DNA from: Paraburkholderia nodosa DSM 21604
Lineage (GTDB): Bacteria > Pseudomonadota > Gammaproteobacteria > Burkholderiales > Burkholderiaceae
Length of the DNA stretch: 64,000 nt
NCBI RefSeq assembly: GCF_000519185.1
Contig: NZ_JAFA01000028.1
Location: forward strand, 31,919-95,918
Direction: 5' to 3'
The position numbers and the translations under genes were made by a program. The notes under the pieces were generated by a model that saw only the letters and a program-made list of their open reading frames with translations, did no database searches and was not told where the DNA came from. Positions 7,828 through 17,527 of the stretch are shown in pieces (the first letter of the stretch is position 1; the number at the start of each line of letters is the position of its first letter).

Positions 7828-9329
7828 AGCAGCACGAAGGGTTCGAGCCTGGCGTCGCGCTGCGTACGCAGCTCTACATCGACGGCTTCTGGTGCGCGAG
7901 TGAGGGCGGGCAGCGTCTGCCGGTCGTCAACCCATCGACCGAGGAAACGATTGCCCAGGTCGAGGCCGGCAATGCCGCCGATGTCGATTGCGCGGTGCGT
8001 GCCGCCGCGCGGGCCTTCCGCAGCTGGAAGAAGACCACCGGCGCGCAACGTGCCATCTTGCTTCGTGCGATCGCGAGCGGTGTGAGCGACCGGCGCGAGC
8101 GTCTTGCGGCGCTCCAGTCACTCAACAACGGCAAACCGCTGGACGAAGCGCGAATCGACGTGAGCGACGTCATCGCGACGTTCGAGTACTACGCGGGCCT
8201 CGCCGAAGAGCTCGACGCAATCGGCGAATCCGGGGTCGCGATTCCCAGTGACGACTATCAGGCGACTGTCCGGCGCGAGCCGGCGGGCGTGGTTGCGCTG
8301 ATCGTGCCGTGGAACTTCCCGATGGTCACCACGGCGTGGAAGCTCGCGCCCGCGCTTGCGGCCGGCTGCACGGTCATTCTCAAGCCCTCCGAAATAACGC
8401 CGCTGCCCGAGCTGGAGCTTGCGGCGATTATCGCGGACGCCGGTGTGCCGGGAGGCGTGGTCAACGTCGTGACGGGCACGGGCACCGAAGTCGGGGCGCC
8501 GTTGGCGGCACACCCGCTCGTCGCGAAAGTTTCCTTTACCGGGAGCACGGCCGTTGGCGCGCAGGTCATGAAAGCCGCCGCGGACACGATCAAGGGCGTG
8601 AGTCTGGAACTGGGCGGGAAGTCCTCCATCATCGTGTTCGCCGATGCGGATCTCGATCTCGCCACCGACCTCGTCGCGGGCGGCGCGTTTTTCAATGGCG
8701 GCCAGATGTGCTCGGCCACTTCGCGCGTGCTGGTCGAACGACCGATAGCGGACGCACTTGCCGCGCGTCTCGCCGACCGCGCAACGCGCACGGTCGTGGG
8801 CGATCCATTCAGTTCCGGCGTCCAAATGGGGCCACTCACCAGCCGCGCGCAGTACGAACGCGTGCAGCGCTACATCGCGCGTGGCAAGGCCGACGGCGCG
8901 CGCCTCGTGATCGAAGGCGAGGCGCCAGCCGGTCCCGGCTACTTCGTGAAACCGACGATGTTCGTCGATATCCCGGCCGAAAGCCCGCTGTGGCGCGAGG
9001 AAATCTTTGGCCCCGTGCTGTGCCTGCGCAGCTTCGATACCGAGGAAGAGGCCATCGGCGCGGCCAACGATACCGAGTTCGGCCTGGTCGCCACGGTCGT
9101 CACGCGCGACGCCGGGCGGGGCAGGCGAGTGGCGGCCGAGCTGGAAGCGGGCGTCGTGTGGATCAACGCGCCGCAGGTCATCTTTCCTCAGACCTCATGG
9201 GGCGGCTACAAGCGCAGCAGCATCGGGCGCGAACTGGGTCCGTTCGGGCTCGCCGCCTTCCAGGAAGTCAAGCAAGTGCTCATGCCTGCCGGGGTCGCCG
9301 GCGCTCCGGATTGCGTTCGCGGTGCATGA
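7824..9329 (+). CDS. NAD(P)-dependent aldehyde dehydrogenase, probable 4-guanidinobutyraldehyde dehydrogenase
   Basis: A 501-residue ALDH-superfamily enzyme. The general-base Glu lies in LELGGKSS, the nucleophilic Cys in NGGQMCSATSR, and NAD-binding motifs include IVPWNFP and FTGSTAVG. It overlaps the aruI stop by four bases, so the two are translationally coupled. Oxidation of 4-guanidinobutyraldehyde to 4-guanidinobutyrate (the KauB role in Pseudomonas) is the step between AruI and GbuA. Betaine or aminobutyraldehyde dehydrogenases have the same architecture, so the substrate rests on context. Confidence 0.85.
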   Translation: MKQHEGFEPGVALRTQLYIDGFWCASEGGQRLPVVNPSTEETIAQVEAGNAADVDCAVRAAARAFRSWKKTTGAQRAILLRAIASGVSDRRERLAALQSLNNGKPLDEARIDVSDVIATFEYYAGLAEELDAIGESGVAIPSDDYQATVRREPAGVVALIVPWNFPMVTTAWKLAPALAAGCTVILKPSEITPLPELELAAIIADAGVPGGVVNVVTGTGTEVGAPLAAHPLVAKVSFTGSTAVGAQVMKAAADTIKGVSLELGGKSSIIVFADADLDLATDLVAGGAFFNGGQMCSATSRVLVERPIADALAARLADRATRTVVGDPFSSGVQMGPLTSRAQYERVQRYIARGKADGARLVIEGEAPAGPGYFVKPTMFVDIPAESPLWREEIFGPVLCLRSFDTEEEAIGAANDTEFGLVATVVTRDAGRGRRVAAELEAGVVWINAPQVIFPQTSWGGYKRSSIGRELGPFGLAAFQEVKQVLMPAGVAGAPDCVRGA

Positions 9330-9475
9330 GCTTTTGTCATGGCGCGCATGCAGAGATTTCGTTTGTTGCGGGTTTTTGACGCACGTAGAGTCCATTCACG
9401 CAGCACGTTCGCGTGATTTTTGGTAATCGCAGCGCGCATTGGGCAGCGCCAATACGGTTCAATCAGGAGACGACC

Positions 9476-10573
9476 ATGCAGGGGATCAAGCTGGGGAGAA
9501 GGCAGGCCATTCAGGCAATCGGCACGGCTCTGGCGGCATCGGCGCTGCCCATGCCGTTCATCAGTACTGCCAGGGCACAGGAGAAGAGCTACGCGGGCAA
9601 GACCCTGCGGCTGCTCACCTGGTCCGACGATACCGGCGCGGCGGCCTTGCGCAACATCGCCGCCACGTTCAGCCAGAAGACCGGCGCACAGGTCATCGCC
9701 GACCGCGCCGATGGCACCTCCGGCATGGTCGCGAAACTCAAGGCGGCCGGCGACCGGCCGACCTACGACGTGATCACGCTTGCCGGGGTCGGCGCTTCCG
9801 GTCTCGCCGATGCGGGCCTGCTGATGAAGCCAGACCTGAACAAGCTGCCGAACCTGAAAGACGTCGCGCCGCAATACCGCACGGGCGCCAACGGATTCGG
9901 CGTCGGCTACCTGCTGTGGTCGGACGGCCTCATCTACAACACGTCGACCGTGAAGACCGCACCCTCGACGTACGAAGCCCTTTGGGATCCGAAGTATGCG
10001 GGGCGCCTGTTCCTGCCGCCGCCAGAGTGGGCGGAAGCGGTCGATCTGGCGATCATCGCGGCGAAGATGGCGGGCGGCTCGCAGCAGAATATCGATCCGG
10101 GCTTCAAAAAGCTCGCCCAGTTGAAGGACCGTGTGCTGACGCTCGGCGAAAACCCGAACCAGGTCGCCGATCTGTTCCGCACCGGCTCGCTCGACATTGG
10201 CGGCATCTATGCGCCGGCATTCTTCCCGGAGCAGATCCGCAAGCCCGAGTACAAGATGGCCGTGACTTACGGCATGAAAGAGGGCTTCGCGACACAGCTG
10301 ATGTTTACGGTGATTCCGAAGTCACATCCCGGCGATATCGATCTCATCCACGCTTTCATCAATCATTCGCTCGATGCCGGCGTGCAGGGCCGCATGGCTG
10401 CCGACGTGCTCAACGGTCCGGTGAGTTCGCGCGCGGTCATTCCCGCCGAAAGCCGCGCCTTCGTGCCGTCGCCGCAGCAGATCGCCGAGAAGGCCGTGCT
10501 TCACGACGACAAGGCGCTCGCCGCGTTGCAGCCTGCGTGGATCAAGCGCTTTACCGAGATCTTTTCCGCGTGA
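9476..10573 (+). CDS. polyamine-type (PotD/PotF-like) ABC transporter substrate-binding protein
   Basis: This is a 365-residue periplasmic protein of the bacterial extracellular solute-binding family seen in spermidine/putrescine importers. Its leader contains GRRQAIQAIG before a hydrophobic stretch, so Tat export is possible, with cleavage after ARAQ. The AGGAG at 9465-9469 sets the start. It heads a complete four-gene importer (binding protein, two permeases, ATPase) that follows the guanidinobutyraldehyde genes. Guanidinobutyrate, agmatine or a polyamine is a reasonable ligand, but this is inference. Confidence 0.86.
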   Translation: MQGIKLGRRQAIQAIGTALAASALPMPFISTARAQEKSYAGKTLRLLTWSDDTGAAALRNIAATFSQKTGAQVIADRADGTSGMVAKLKAAGDRPTYDVITLAGVGASGLADAGLLMKPDLNKLPNLKDVAPQYRTGANGFGVGYLLWSDGLIYNTSTVKTAPSTYEALWDPKYAGRLFLPPPEWAEAVDLAIIAAKMAGGSQQNIDPGFKKLAQLKDRVLTLGENPNQVADLFRTGSLDIGGIYAPAFFPEQIRKPEYKMAVTYGMKEGFATQLMFTVIPKSHPGDIDLIHAFINHSLDAGVQGRMAADVLNGPVSSRAVIPAESRAFVPSPQQIAEKAVLHDDKALAALQPAWIKRFTEIFSA

Positions 10574-10578
10574 GCGCC

Positions 10579-11505
10579 ATGTCAGCCCTCTCTTCACGCC
10601 GCGCGGGCACGCCGGCGCCTGCCGGGGAATCGACGGCCCAGCACAGTACCGCAACGGCGCTGCCGCGCGTGCCGCCGTTGCTGCTGCTCGCACCGATCCT
10701 CGCGTTTCTCGCCGTGCTGATCGCGGCGGCGCTCGCCGTGCTGCGCATGAGCTTCGGCCTCCCAGGCAACGAGTGGCATGCCTTCACGCTGCAGAATTAC
10801 GTCGATCTCGGGGACGCCTACTTCCTGCGCTCGCTCTGGCTGACCTTGCGGCTTGCCTTCCAGAGCATGATCGTTGCCGTCGTGCTGGCGATTCCCGTGG
10901 CACTCGCGATGGCGCGCACGCAGTCGCGCACCGCGCGGCGCCTCCTGCTGGCCGGCGTGCTGCTGCCGCTGCTCGTCAACCTGCTGCTGCAGGGCTACGG
11001 ATGGCTCGTGATGCTGGGGCCGGCGGGCCTCGTCAATCACGTGCTCATGGCCACCGGCTTGATCGGGCGCCCGGTGCTGTGGCTGTATCGCGAGAACGGC
11101 GTGCTGCTCGGACTGATTCAAACGGCCTTTCCGCTCGCCGTGCTTCCCATATCGAGCGCGATGCGCGCGGTGTCGCGCTCGTACGAAGAGGCGGCGGCTA
11201 CCCTCGGCGCCAGCCGCTGGCAGACGCTGCGCCACGTGATGCTGCCGCTGGCGATGCCTGGCATCGTCTCAGGTGGCTTGCTCGTGTTCGCCTATAACGC
11301 GAGCGCGTTCGCGGTGCCGTTGCTGCTGGGCGGACGCCGGGTGCCGATGCTCGCCGTGCTGGTACACGATCAGGTCGCGCCGTTGCTGAACTGGCCCGCC
11401 GCGTCCGCCTCGGGTGTCGTTCTGATGGCCGCGACGCTTGCGGTGATGGCCATCTCGCAGCGGCTCGTGCGCAACCTGCAACGCCACGCGGAGTCCCGCT
11501 CATGA
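10579..11505 (+). CDS. PotB-type ABC transporter permease
   Basis: This 308-residue inner-membrane permease has about six hydrophobic segments after an N-terminal polar extension of roughly 28 residues. The EAA loop reads SYEEAAATLGASRWQTLRHV. The start at 10579 lies 5 bp after the binding-protein stop, and its own stop overlaps the next permease (ATGA). It forms the channel heterodimer with the product of 11502-12344. Confidence 0.88.
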   Translation: MSALSSRRAGTPAPAGESTAQHSTATALPRVPPLLLLAPILAFLAVLIAAALAVLRMSFGLPGNEWHAFTLQNYVDLGDAYFLRSLWLTLRLAFQSMIVAVVLAIPVALAMARTQSRTARRLLLAGVLLPLLVNLLLQGYGWLVMLGPAGLVNHVLMATGLIGRPVLWLYRENGVLLGLIQTAFPLAVLPISSAMRAVSRSYEEAAATLGASRWQTLRHVMLPLAMPGIVSGGLLVFAYNASAFAVPLLLGGRRVPMLAVLVHDQVAPLLNWPAASASGVVLMAATLAVMAISQRLVRNLQRHAESRS

Positions 11506-12344
11506 ATGCCTTGCGCATCCCCCTGACGATGCCCGGCCGGCTCAGCCGCGTGACCGGATTGTTTGCGACGATCGTGCTCTTTCTCGCGGCGCTGCCGATT
11601 CTGACGATGATCACGATGTCATTCGGCAATTCCGACACGCTCGAATTTCCGCCGCAGAGCTTCGGCTTGCACTGGTACCGGGCTGCATGGCACACCTTCG
11701 TGTCGCCCGATGCGAGCGACGTGCTGTCCATGGGCACCGCGCTCACGACGAGCCTCATCGTGGCGGTTTCAACGATGTTCATCGCCACGGCCGTCTCCGT
11801 GCCCGCTGCCTACGCACTGTCGCGCTACCGCTTTCGCGGCAAGGCGGTGATCGAGCAGCTGGTCGCGCTGCCGCTGGTCTATCCGCTCGTGATGCTGGGG
11901 CTTTCTCTGCTGCTCGTCTTCAATGTGCTGCCGGTGGAACTGGGCGTGGGGCGGCTCGTCATTGCGCACGTGATCCTGGCGCTGCCGTTCACGGTGAAGA
12001 ACTGCGCGGCATCGGTTGCGTCGATCGGACCGGAATTCGAGGAAGCCGCCTGCGTGATGGGCGCGAGTCCGCGGCGTGCGCTCGTTGACGTCGTGCTGCC
12101 GCTCATGCGCCCCGGCATTCTCGCCGGCATGCTGTTCGCGTTCATCATTTCGTTTAACGAATTCACGGTGACGTTCTTCCTCTATGGCATCAACACGATG
12201 ACGCTGCCTGTCTGGCTCTATAGCCGCACCGTTTCGTCGCTCGACCCAACCGTGTTTTCGTTCGCGGTCTTCATCGTGCTGATCGACTTTGCCTTGATCT
12301 GGCTGCTCGAAAAGCTCGTCGGCGACGAAGGCGTGGCGCTCTGA
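11502..12344 (+). CDS. PotC-type ABC transporter permease
   Basis: A 280-residue inner-membrane permease and second channel subunit of the polyamine-type importer. The EAA loop reads FEEAACVMGASPRRALVDVV, and the C-terminal region FIISFNEFTVTFFLYG is typical of PotC/YdcV proteins. It overlaps the preceding permease by four bases and is followed after 42 bp by the ATPase gene. Confidence 0.88.
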   Translation: MNALRIPLTMPGRLSRVTGLFATIVLFLAALPILTMITMSFGNSDTLEFPPQSFGLHWYRAAWHTFVSPDASDVLSMGTALTTSLIVAVSTMFIATAVSVPAAYALSRYRFRGKAVIEQLVALPLVYPLVMLGLSLLLVFNVLPVELGVGRLVIAHVILALPFTVKNCAASVASIGPEFEEAACVMGASPRRALVDVVLPLMRPGILAGMLFAFIISFNEFTVTFFLYGINTMTLPVWLYSRTVSSLDPTVFSFAVFIVLIDFALIWLLEKLVGDEGVAL

Positions 12345-12386
12345 TCGCCGCCTCTCACGCGACCCCCGGGGCACAAAGGAACTCTC

Positions 12387-13460
12387 ATGACCCATCTGTC
12401 TTTGCAGGCCATCACCAAGCGCTTTCAGAACGCGTGCGCGGTCGACCACGTCGATCTCAACGTTCCGGACGGCAAGCTGGTGTGTTTTCTCGGGCCATCC
12501 GGCTGCGGCAAGACAACCCTGCTGCGTATCATCGCGGGCCTGGAAACGCCGACTTCCGGATCGGTGATGTTCGCGGGCCGCGACCTCACGCATGTGCCGG
12601 CCAACCGGCGCGACTTCGGCATGGTGTTTCAGTCGCTCGCGCTGTTTCCGCATATGACCGTTGCCGGCAATGTCGCTTATCCGCTGCGCTTGCGCGGTGT
12701 CGACAAGAGCGCACAAGCGAAGCGCGTGGCGGAACTGCTCGAACTGATCCAGCTTCCGCACATGGCGAACCGGCCCGTTACGCAGCTTTCCGGCGGCCAA
12801 CGCCAGCGCGTGGCGATTGCGCGTGCAATTGCCTCGTCGCCGAAGCTGCTGCTGCTCGACGAGCCCCTCTCGGCGCTCGATGCGAAGCTGCGTGAAGCGA
12901 TGCAGGTCGAGATTCGCCTGCTGCAACAGCGGCTTGGCATCACGACGATCATGGTCACGCATGACCAGCGCGAAGCGATGACGATGGCCGACGAGATCGT
13001 CGTGATGCAGAAAGGACGCATCGCCCAGGTCGGCAGGCCGCTCGACATTTACCGCGACCCCGTGAATGAATTCGTGGCGGACTTCATCGGCCTCGGCAAC
13101 ATCTTGCCCGTGACGCTCGAAGCCGACACTGGCATCGCGCTGCCGGGCGGCCAGCGGATCGCCGTCAATGCCGCCATGCGCACGCCGGAGCGCTCGGGCG
13201 ACATCCGCCTGCTGATTCGCCCGGAAGACGTGTGCGTGCGGCCCGTGAGTGCGAATCGCGGTCCGAACATCGTGGCCGGCAAGGTGACGTTTGTCCGCGA
13301 CGTGGGCGCGCAGATCGAAGCGACGATCGATTGCGACGGCTTCACGCTCACGGCCGCCACCACGCCTCGCGAGACGCCGGACCTCGAAGTGGGGCGGGCC
13401 GTGCTGGCCGAGATGCCGGCCCACGCGTGCAGGCTGATTCCTGCGCACACCGCGCACTGA
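12387..13460 (+). CDS. PotA-type ABC transporter ATP-binding protein
   Basis: This 357-residue ATPase energises the two permeases just upstream. Walker A is GPSGCGKTT, the Q-loop lies in GMVFQSLALF, the ABC signature is LSGGQRQRVAIARA and Walker B is LLLLDEPLSALD. The roughly 110-residue C-terminal extension is a TOBE-type regulatory domain, as in PotA. Its ribosome site is AAAGGAA. Confidence 0.92.
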   Translation: MTHLSLQAITKRFQNACAVDHVDLNVPDGKLVCFLGPSGCGKTTLLRIIAGLETPTSGSVMFAGRDLTHVPANRRDFGMVFQSLALFPHMTVAGNVAYPLRLRGVDKSAQAKRVAELLELIQLPHMANRPVTQLSGGQRQRVAIARAIASSPKLLLLDEPLSALDAKLREAMQVEIRLLQQRLGITTIMVTHDQREAMTMADEIVVMQKGRIAQVGRPLDIYRDPVNEFVADFIGLGNILPVTLEADTGIALPGGQRIAVNAAMRTPERSGDIRLLIRPEDVCVRPVSANRGPNIVAGKVTFVRDVGAQIEATIDCDGFTLTAATTPRETPDLEVGRAVLAEMPAHACRLIPAHTAH

Positions 13461-13518
13461 AACCCCGCGTTGAAACCTTTTACCCCCAAAGAGAAGCCGT
13501 TGGAAGGAGACACCTGTC

Positions 13519-14343
13519 ATGAACACTACTCACGTCACCACGAACCCCATGCAGCGCCTGGCGGCTCGCACCATCGCGGCCTGCGCGTTTGCCGGCATGG
13601 CCGGCCTCAGCGCGTTCGCCCCGCTTGCGCATGCGGACGCGCTCGACACGATTGCGAAGTCGGGCGTCGTGCGTGTCGGCGTATTCGAGGACTACCCGCC
13701 GTTTGGATCGATCGGGCCCGACATGAAGCCGCAGGGCTACGACATCGATGTGGCCAACCTGATTGGCAAGGCCCTGAACGCGAAGGTCGAACTCGTGCAG
13801 GTGACGGGCGACAACCGCATGGCCTATCTGGCGGATCACAAGGCGGACATGCTGCTCTCGGTTGGCCAGACGCCTGAGCGCGCGAAGGTGATCGACTTCT
13901 CGCAGCCGTATGCGCCGTACTATCTCGCGGTATTCGGTCCGAAATCGCTGCCGGTGAAGAATGCGGGCGATCTGGCTGGCAAGACGGTCGCCGTCGCGCG
14001 CGGCACGCTCGAAGATCTGAGTGTGTCCAAGGTGGCGCCGCCCTCCGCGGTCATCAAGCGCTTCGACGACCCGAACGGCGCGATTTCCGCATTCCTGTCC
14101 GGTCAGGCCCAACTGCTCGTGGTTGGCAACGATGTTGGCGCGACCATCATGGCTCGTCATCCCGCCAACGATCCGGAGCAGAAGTTCTCGTTGTTCAGCT
14201 CTCCAGATCACGTGGGCCTGAACAAGAACGAGCCGCGTCTGAAGCAGAAGGTCGACGACGCCATCGCGGCCGCAAAGAAGGACGGCTCGATGAACGCCAT
14301 CTCGCTCAAGTGGCTGCGCGCTCCGCTGCCGGCTAGTCTCTGA
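13519..14343 (+). CDS. polar amino acid ABC transporter substrate-binding protein
   Basis: This 274-residue SBP family 3 periplasmic protein has a Sec leader ending near AHADALD and the family signature GYDIDVANLIGKAL. A strong GGAAGGAGA ribosome site precedes the ATG. It begins a complete importer (two permeases and an ATPase follow), the third amino-acid-type uptake system within 14 kb. The ligand is unknown; an arginine-related compound or glycine-like amino acid would suit the neighbours. Confidence 0.88.
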   Translation: MNTTHVTTNPMQRLAARTIAACAFAGMAGLSAFAPLAHADALDTIAKSGVVRVGVFEDYPPFGSIGPDMKPQGYDIDVANLIGKALNAKVELVQVTGDNRMAYLADHKADMLLSVGQTPERAKVIDFSQPYAPYYLAVFGPKSLPVKNAGDLAGKTVAVARGTLEDLSVSKVAPPSAVIKRFDDPNGAISAFLSGQAQLLVVGNDVGATIMARHPANDPEQKFSLFSSPDHVGLNKNEPRLKQKVDDAIAAAKKDGSMNAISLKWLRAPLPASL

Positions 14344-14385
14344 TGCGCTCCGGCTTCCGCTTACCTAACGACAGACGGCGCAGCG

Positions 14386-15144
14386 ATGACCTACACATTC
14401 GACTTTAGTGACTTCGGTCTTTACGCGGGCATGCTGGCGCGCGGCGTGGAAGTGACGCTAGGCCTGACGGCGGTCTCGACCGTGCTGGGCGGCTTGCTCG
14501 GCATTGCCGGCGCGAGCCTTGCCGTCGCGGGCCCGAGGTGGGTGCGCGCGCTGGTTGCGTCCTACGTCGAGCTGATCCGCAATACGCCTTTTCTCGTGCA
14601 GCTCTTTTTCGTGTTTTTCGGGCTGCCGGGTCTGGGTGTGCAGATCAACGAGATGCAGGCGGCGGTGTTGGCGATGACCGTTAATCTTGGGGCCTACGCG
14701 ACCGAGATCGTGCGCGCCGGCATCGACTCGATCCCTCGCGGCCAGCGCCAGGCGGCAATGGCGCTCGGCTTGCAGGGGCGGCAGGTGTTCCGCCACGTCG
14801 TGCTGCCCCAGGCGCTCGCCAACGTCTTCCCGGCGCTGCTGGGCCAGGTGCTGATCGTCATGCTCGGCTCGGCCGTCGTCTCGCAGATCTCCGTGCCCGA
14901 CCTGACGTACGCAGCCAATTTCATCCAGTCGCGCAACTTCCGCTCGTTCGAGAGCTACGTGATCGTCACGGTGATCTATCTCCTGCTGTCGATCGTGCTG
15001 CGGCTGCTCATCAACCGGCTCGGCAAGGGCCTCTTCGCCGGACGCACGGCGCGCGGCACCGGCGCCTCACGCGCCCCCCTGCGCTCGTGGTTTTCCGGTC
15101 GCGCCCGCATGGCCGCATCCAGCCTTTCGAAGGAGCGTTCGTAA
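14386..15144 (+). CDS. polar amino acid ABC transporter permease
   Basis: A 252-residue inner-membrane permease. It carries the polar amino acid permease motif YVELIRNTPFLVQLFF and the EAA loop GQRQAAMALGLQGRQVFRHVVLPQ. The C-terminal tail of about 35 residues is Arg/Ser-rich. Its stop overlaps the next permease start (TAATG). It should form a heterodimer with that permease. Confidence 0.88.
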   Translation: MTYTFDFSDFGLYAGMLARGVEVTLGLTAVSTVLGGLLGIAGASLAVAGPRWVRALVASYVELIRNTPFLVQLFFVFFGLPGLGVQINEMQAAVLAMTVNLGAYATEIVRAGIDSIPRGQRQAAMALGLQGRQVFRHVVLPQALANVFPALLGQVLIVMLGSAVVSQISVPDLTYAANFIQSRNFRSFESYVIVTVIYLLLSIVLRLLINRLGKGLFAGRTARGTGASRAPLRSWFSGRARMAASSLSKERS

Positions 15145-15800
15145 TGGTCGAGTTCACTCTCTGGGATATCGCGCGCAATCTGCTGCTGGCCGCGCGCTGG
15201 ACCGTTCTGCTCTCGCTTTGCGCGTTCGTGGGAGGCGGCATCGCGGGCCTCGTGCTGCTGGCGATGCGCGTGTCGCCGTTGGCCTGGCTGCGCCGCATCG
15301 CCGTGCTGTACGTCGAGCTGTTTCAAGGCACGCCGCTGCTGATGCAGCTCTTTCTCGCGTTCTTCGGGCTGCCGCTCGTGGGAATCGAAGTTTCGCCGTG
15401 GCTGGCCGCAACGGTGACGCTGACCCTCTACACGAGCGCCTACCTGGCCGACATCTGGCGCGGGTGCGTCGAAGCCGTGCCGCGAGGGCAGTGGAGCGCC
15501 GCGGCCAGTCTCGGCATGACATGGCCTCAGCAACTGCGTTACGTCGTCTGGCCGCAGGCATGGAAGATCGCCGTGCCGCCCACGGTCGGCTTTCTCGTGC
15601 AGGTGGTGAAGAGTACGGCGCTCACGTCGATCATCGGCCTGACCGAGCTGACCAAGACCGGAACCATGATCACGAACGCCGTGTTTCGCCCGTTCCCGAT
15701 CTACGCAATGGTCGCACTGCTGTACTTCGCGATGTGCTTTCCGCTCACGTGGTATGCGCGCGTGCTCGAAGGCCGCTACCAGCGTGCCCGTCACCGCTGA
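15144..15800 (+). CDS. polar amino acid ABC transporter permease
   Basis: A 218-residue second permease of the same importer, with YVELFQGTPLLMQLFL and the EAA loop GQWSAAASLGMTWPQQLRYVVWPQ. I chose the ATG at 15144, which overlaps the upstream stop and has AAGGAG at 15130-15135. An earlier in-frame start would lie inside the previous gene. Confidence 0.88.
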   Translation: MVEFTLWDIARNLLLAARWTVLLSLCAFVGGGIAGLVLLAMRVSPLAWLRRIAVLYVELFQGTPLLMQLFLAFFGLPLVGIEVSPWLAATVTLTLYTSAYLADIWRGCVEAVPRGQWSAAASLGMTWPQQLRYVVWPQAWKIAVPPTVGFLVQVVKSTALTSIIGLTELTKTGTMITNAVFRPFPIYAMVALLYFAMCFPLTWYARVLEGRYQRARHR

Positions 15801-15839
15801 ACGCATGAACTTCAACGCTCTTCAGAAGCAGGTTTCCAC

Positions 15840-16565
15840 ATGATTACCATTAGCAACGTATCGAAGTGGTACGGTCAGTTCCAGGTGCTCACCGACTGCA
15901 CGACGGAAGTGAAAAAAGGCGAAGTCGTCGTGGTATGCGGCCCGTCGGGCTCGGGAAAATCGACGCTCATCAAGACGGTCAATGGCCTCGAACCGTTTCA
16001 GAACGGCGAGATCAGGATCAACGGCGAGTCGGTTGGCGACAGGAAGACCAATCTGTCGAAGCTGCGCTCGAAAGTGGGCATGGTTTTTCAGCATTTCGAA
16101 CTATTTCCGCATATGTCGATTACCGAAAACCTCACGCTCGCACAGGTGAAGGTGCTTGGCCGACGCAAGGACGAGGCCGCCCAAAAGGCCTTGGGGCTGC
16201 TGCAACGCGTCGGCTTGCGCGCTCATGCGGACAAGTTTCCCGGCCAGCTCTCCGGCGGTCAGCAGCAGCGTGTTGCGATCGCCCGTGCGTTGTCGATGGA
16301 CCCGATCGCGATGCTGTTCGACGAGCCAACCTCGGCACTCGATCCAGAGATGATCAACGAGGTGCTGGACGTCATGGTCGAACTCGCTCAGGAAGGCATG
16401 ACGATGATGTGCGTCACGCATGAGATGGGCTTCGCGAAGAAGGTGGCGAATCGCGTGATCTTCATGGACCAGGGGTGTATCGTCGAAGACGATCTCAAGG
16501 AGGCGTTCTTTGCACAGCCGAAGTCCAGCCGTGCGAAGGACTTCCTTTCAAAGATCCTTCACTAG
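15840..16565 (+). CDS. polar amino acid ABC transporter ATP-binding protein (GlnQ/HisP type)
   Basis: This 241-residue ATPase is of usual GlnQ length. Walker A is GPSGSGKST, the signature LSGGQQQRVAIARAL and Walker B AMLFDEPTSALD, with the D-loop and H-loop (VTHEMGFA) intact. It energises the permeases at 14386-15800. It is also a candidate to serve the orphan permease at 3991, since no other ATPase of this class is in the window. Confidence 0.92.
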   Translation: MITISNVSKWYGQFQVLTDCTTEVKKGEVVVVCGPSGSGKSTLIKTVNGLEPFQNGEIRINGESVGDRKTNLSKLRSKVGMVFQHFELFPHMSITENLTLAQVKVLGRRKDEAAQKALGLLQRVGLRAHADKFPGQLSGGQQQRVAIARALSMDPIAMLFDEPTSALDPEMINEVLDVMVELAQEGMTMMCVTHEMGFAKKVANRVIFMDQGCIVEDDLKEAFFAQPKSSRAKDFLSKILH

Positions 16566-16597
16566 CCCGCTTCCGTCAAACCGGAAACGCGAATCCC

Positions 16598-17494
16598 ATG
16601 CGACGCCTTCCTCCACTCAACGCACTGCAGGTATTCGAAGTGGTTGCCCGCCACCGCAGCTTCACCTGTGCTGCCGAACATCTGTGTCTCACGCAGGGAG
16701 CGGTGAGCCGGCAGGTCCTCGCGCTGGAGGACTACTACAAGTTTCCGCTTTTCATCAGAGGAAAGAAGGGGCTCACCCTGACGACCGAAGGCGAGATGCT
16801 GCTGCCCGTCGTGAAGGAGGGGCTCGCGCGCATCGAGGAGATGTCGCTGCGCTTGACGCGGCAGCGCACGGATCTTGCCATGAAGGTGCCGACCTGCATC
16901 ATGCGCTGGATGTTGCCGCGAATCATGCGGTTTCAGGGCGAACACCCCGACTTGCTGGTGCAGATCACGGCAACCTGGCAGCATGACGTCGACTTCCAGG
17001 CCGAGCCGTTCGACGCCGCGATCATCTACGGTTCGTCCCCAGGGGCCGATGTTCACGCGGTGCCGCTGTTCGACGAGCAGATTACGCCGGTCTGCGCGCC
17101 GGAACTGCTGAACAGCAAGCCGCTCGCCCAGTTCGACGATCTCTCGCAATTCACGTTGCTGCACCCGACGCGAGACCACCGTGACTGGAGACAATGGCTC
17201 GATCAGGTCGGCGCGACCCAGGTGGACGCGAACATGGGGCCGAGTTTCGAAACTCTCGATCTGGCGACGAACGCGGCCATGCAAGGCTTCGGCATTGCGA
17301 TCGGTGACCGGACGCTGGTCGATGACGACCTCGTGGCGAAGCGGCTCGTCATGCCGTTCGACAAGGTGATCGAAACGGGCGCGCGCTATTACTTTGTCTA
17401 TCCCGAGTGCGTGGCGCATCAGCCGAAGGTGAAGCTCTTCAGCGAGTGGATGGCACTGAATCACCAACCGCAACCGGCAATCGCGCCCGTATAA
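16598..17494 (+). CDS. LysR-family transcriptional regulator, GcvA-like
   Basis: A 298-residue regulator whose N-terminal winged HTH (LNALQVFEVVARHRSFTCAAEHLCLTQGAVSRQV) is typical of the GcvA/AmpR branch. A LysR substrate-binding domain follows. It lies 32 bp after the ATPase gene in the same direction, an arrangement that suggests control of the adjacent importer operon. GcvA members respond to glycine or other small amino acids, but the ligand here is unknown. The 13499-13519 leader holds only the ribosome site, so any operator is likely further upstream. Confidence 0.85.
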   Translation: MRRLPPLNALQVFEVVARHRSFTCAAEHLCLTQGAVSRQVLALEDYYKFPLFIRGKKGLTLTTEGEMLLPVVKEGLARIEEMSLRLTRQRTDLAMKVPTCIMRWMLPRIMRFQGEHPDLLVQITATWQHDVDFQAEPFDAAIIYGSSPGADVHAVPLFDEQITPVCAPELLNSKPLAQFDDLSQFTLLHPTRDHRDWRQWLDQVGATQVDANMGPSFETLDLATNAAMQGFGIAIGDRTLVDDDLVAKRLVMPFDKVIETGARYYFVYPECVAHQPKVKLFSEWMALNHQPQPAIAPV

Positions 17495-17527
17495 GAACCG
17501 CCTGGCGAGCGGCGCATGCTCGCCCGC

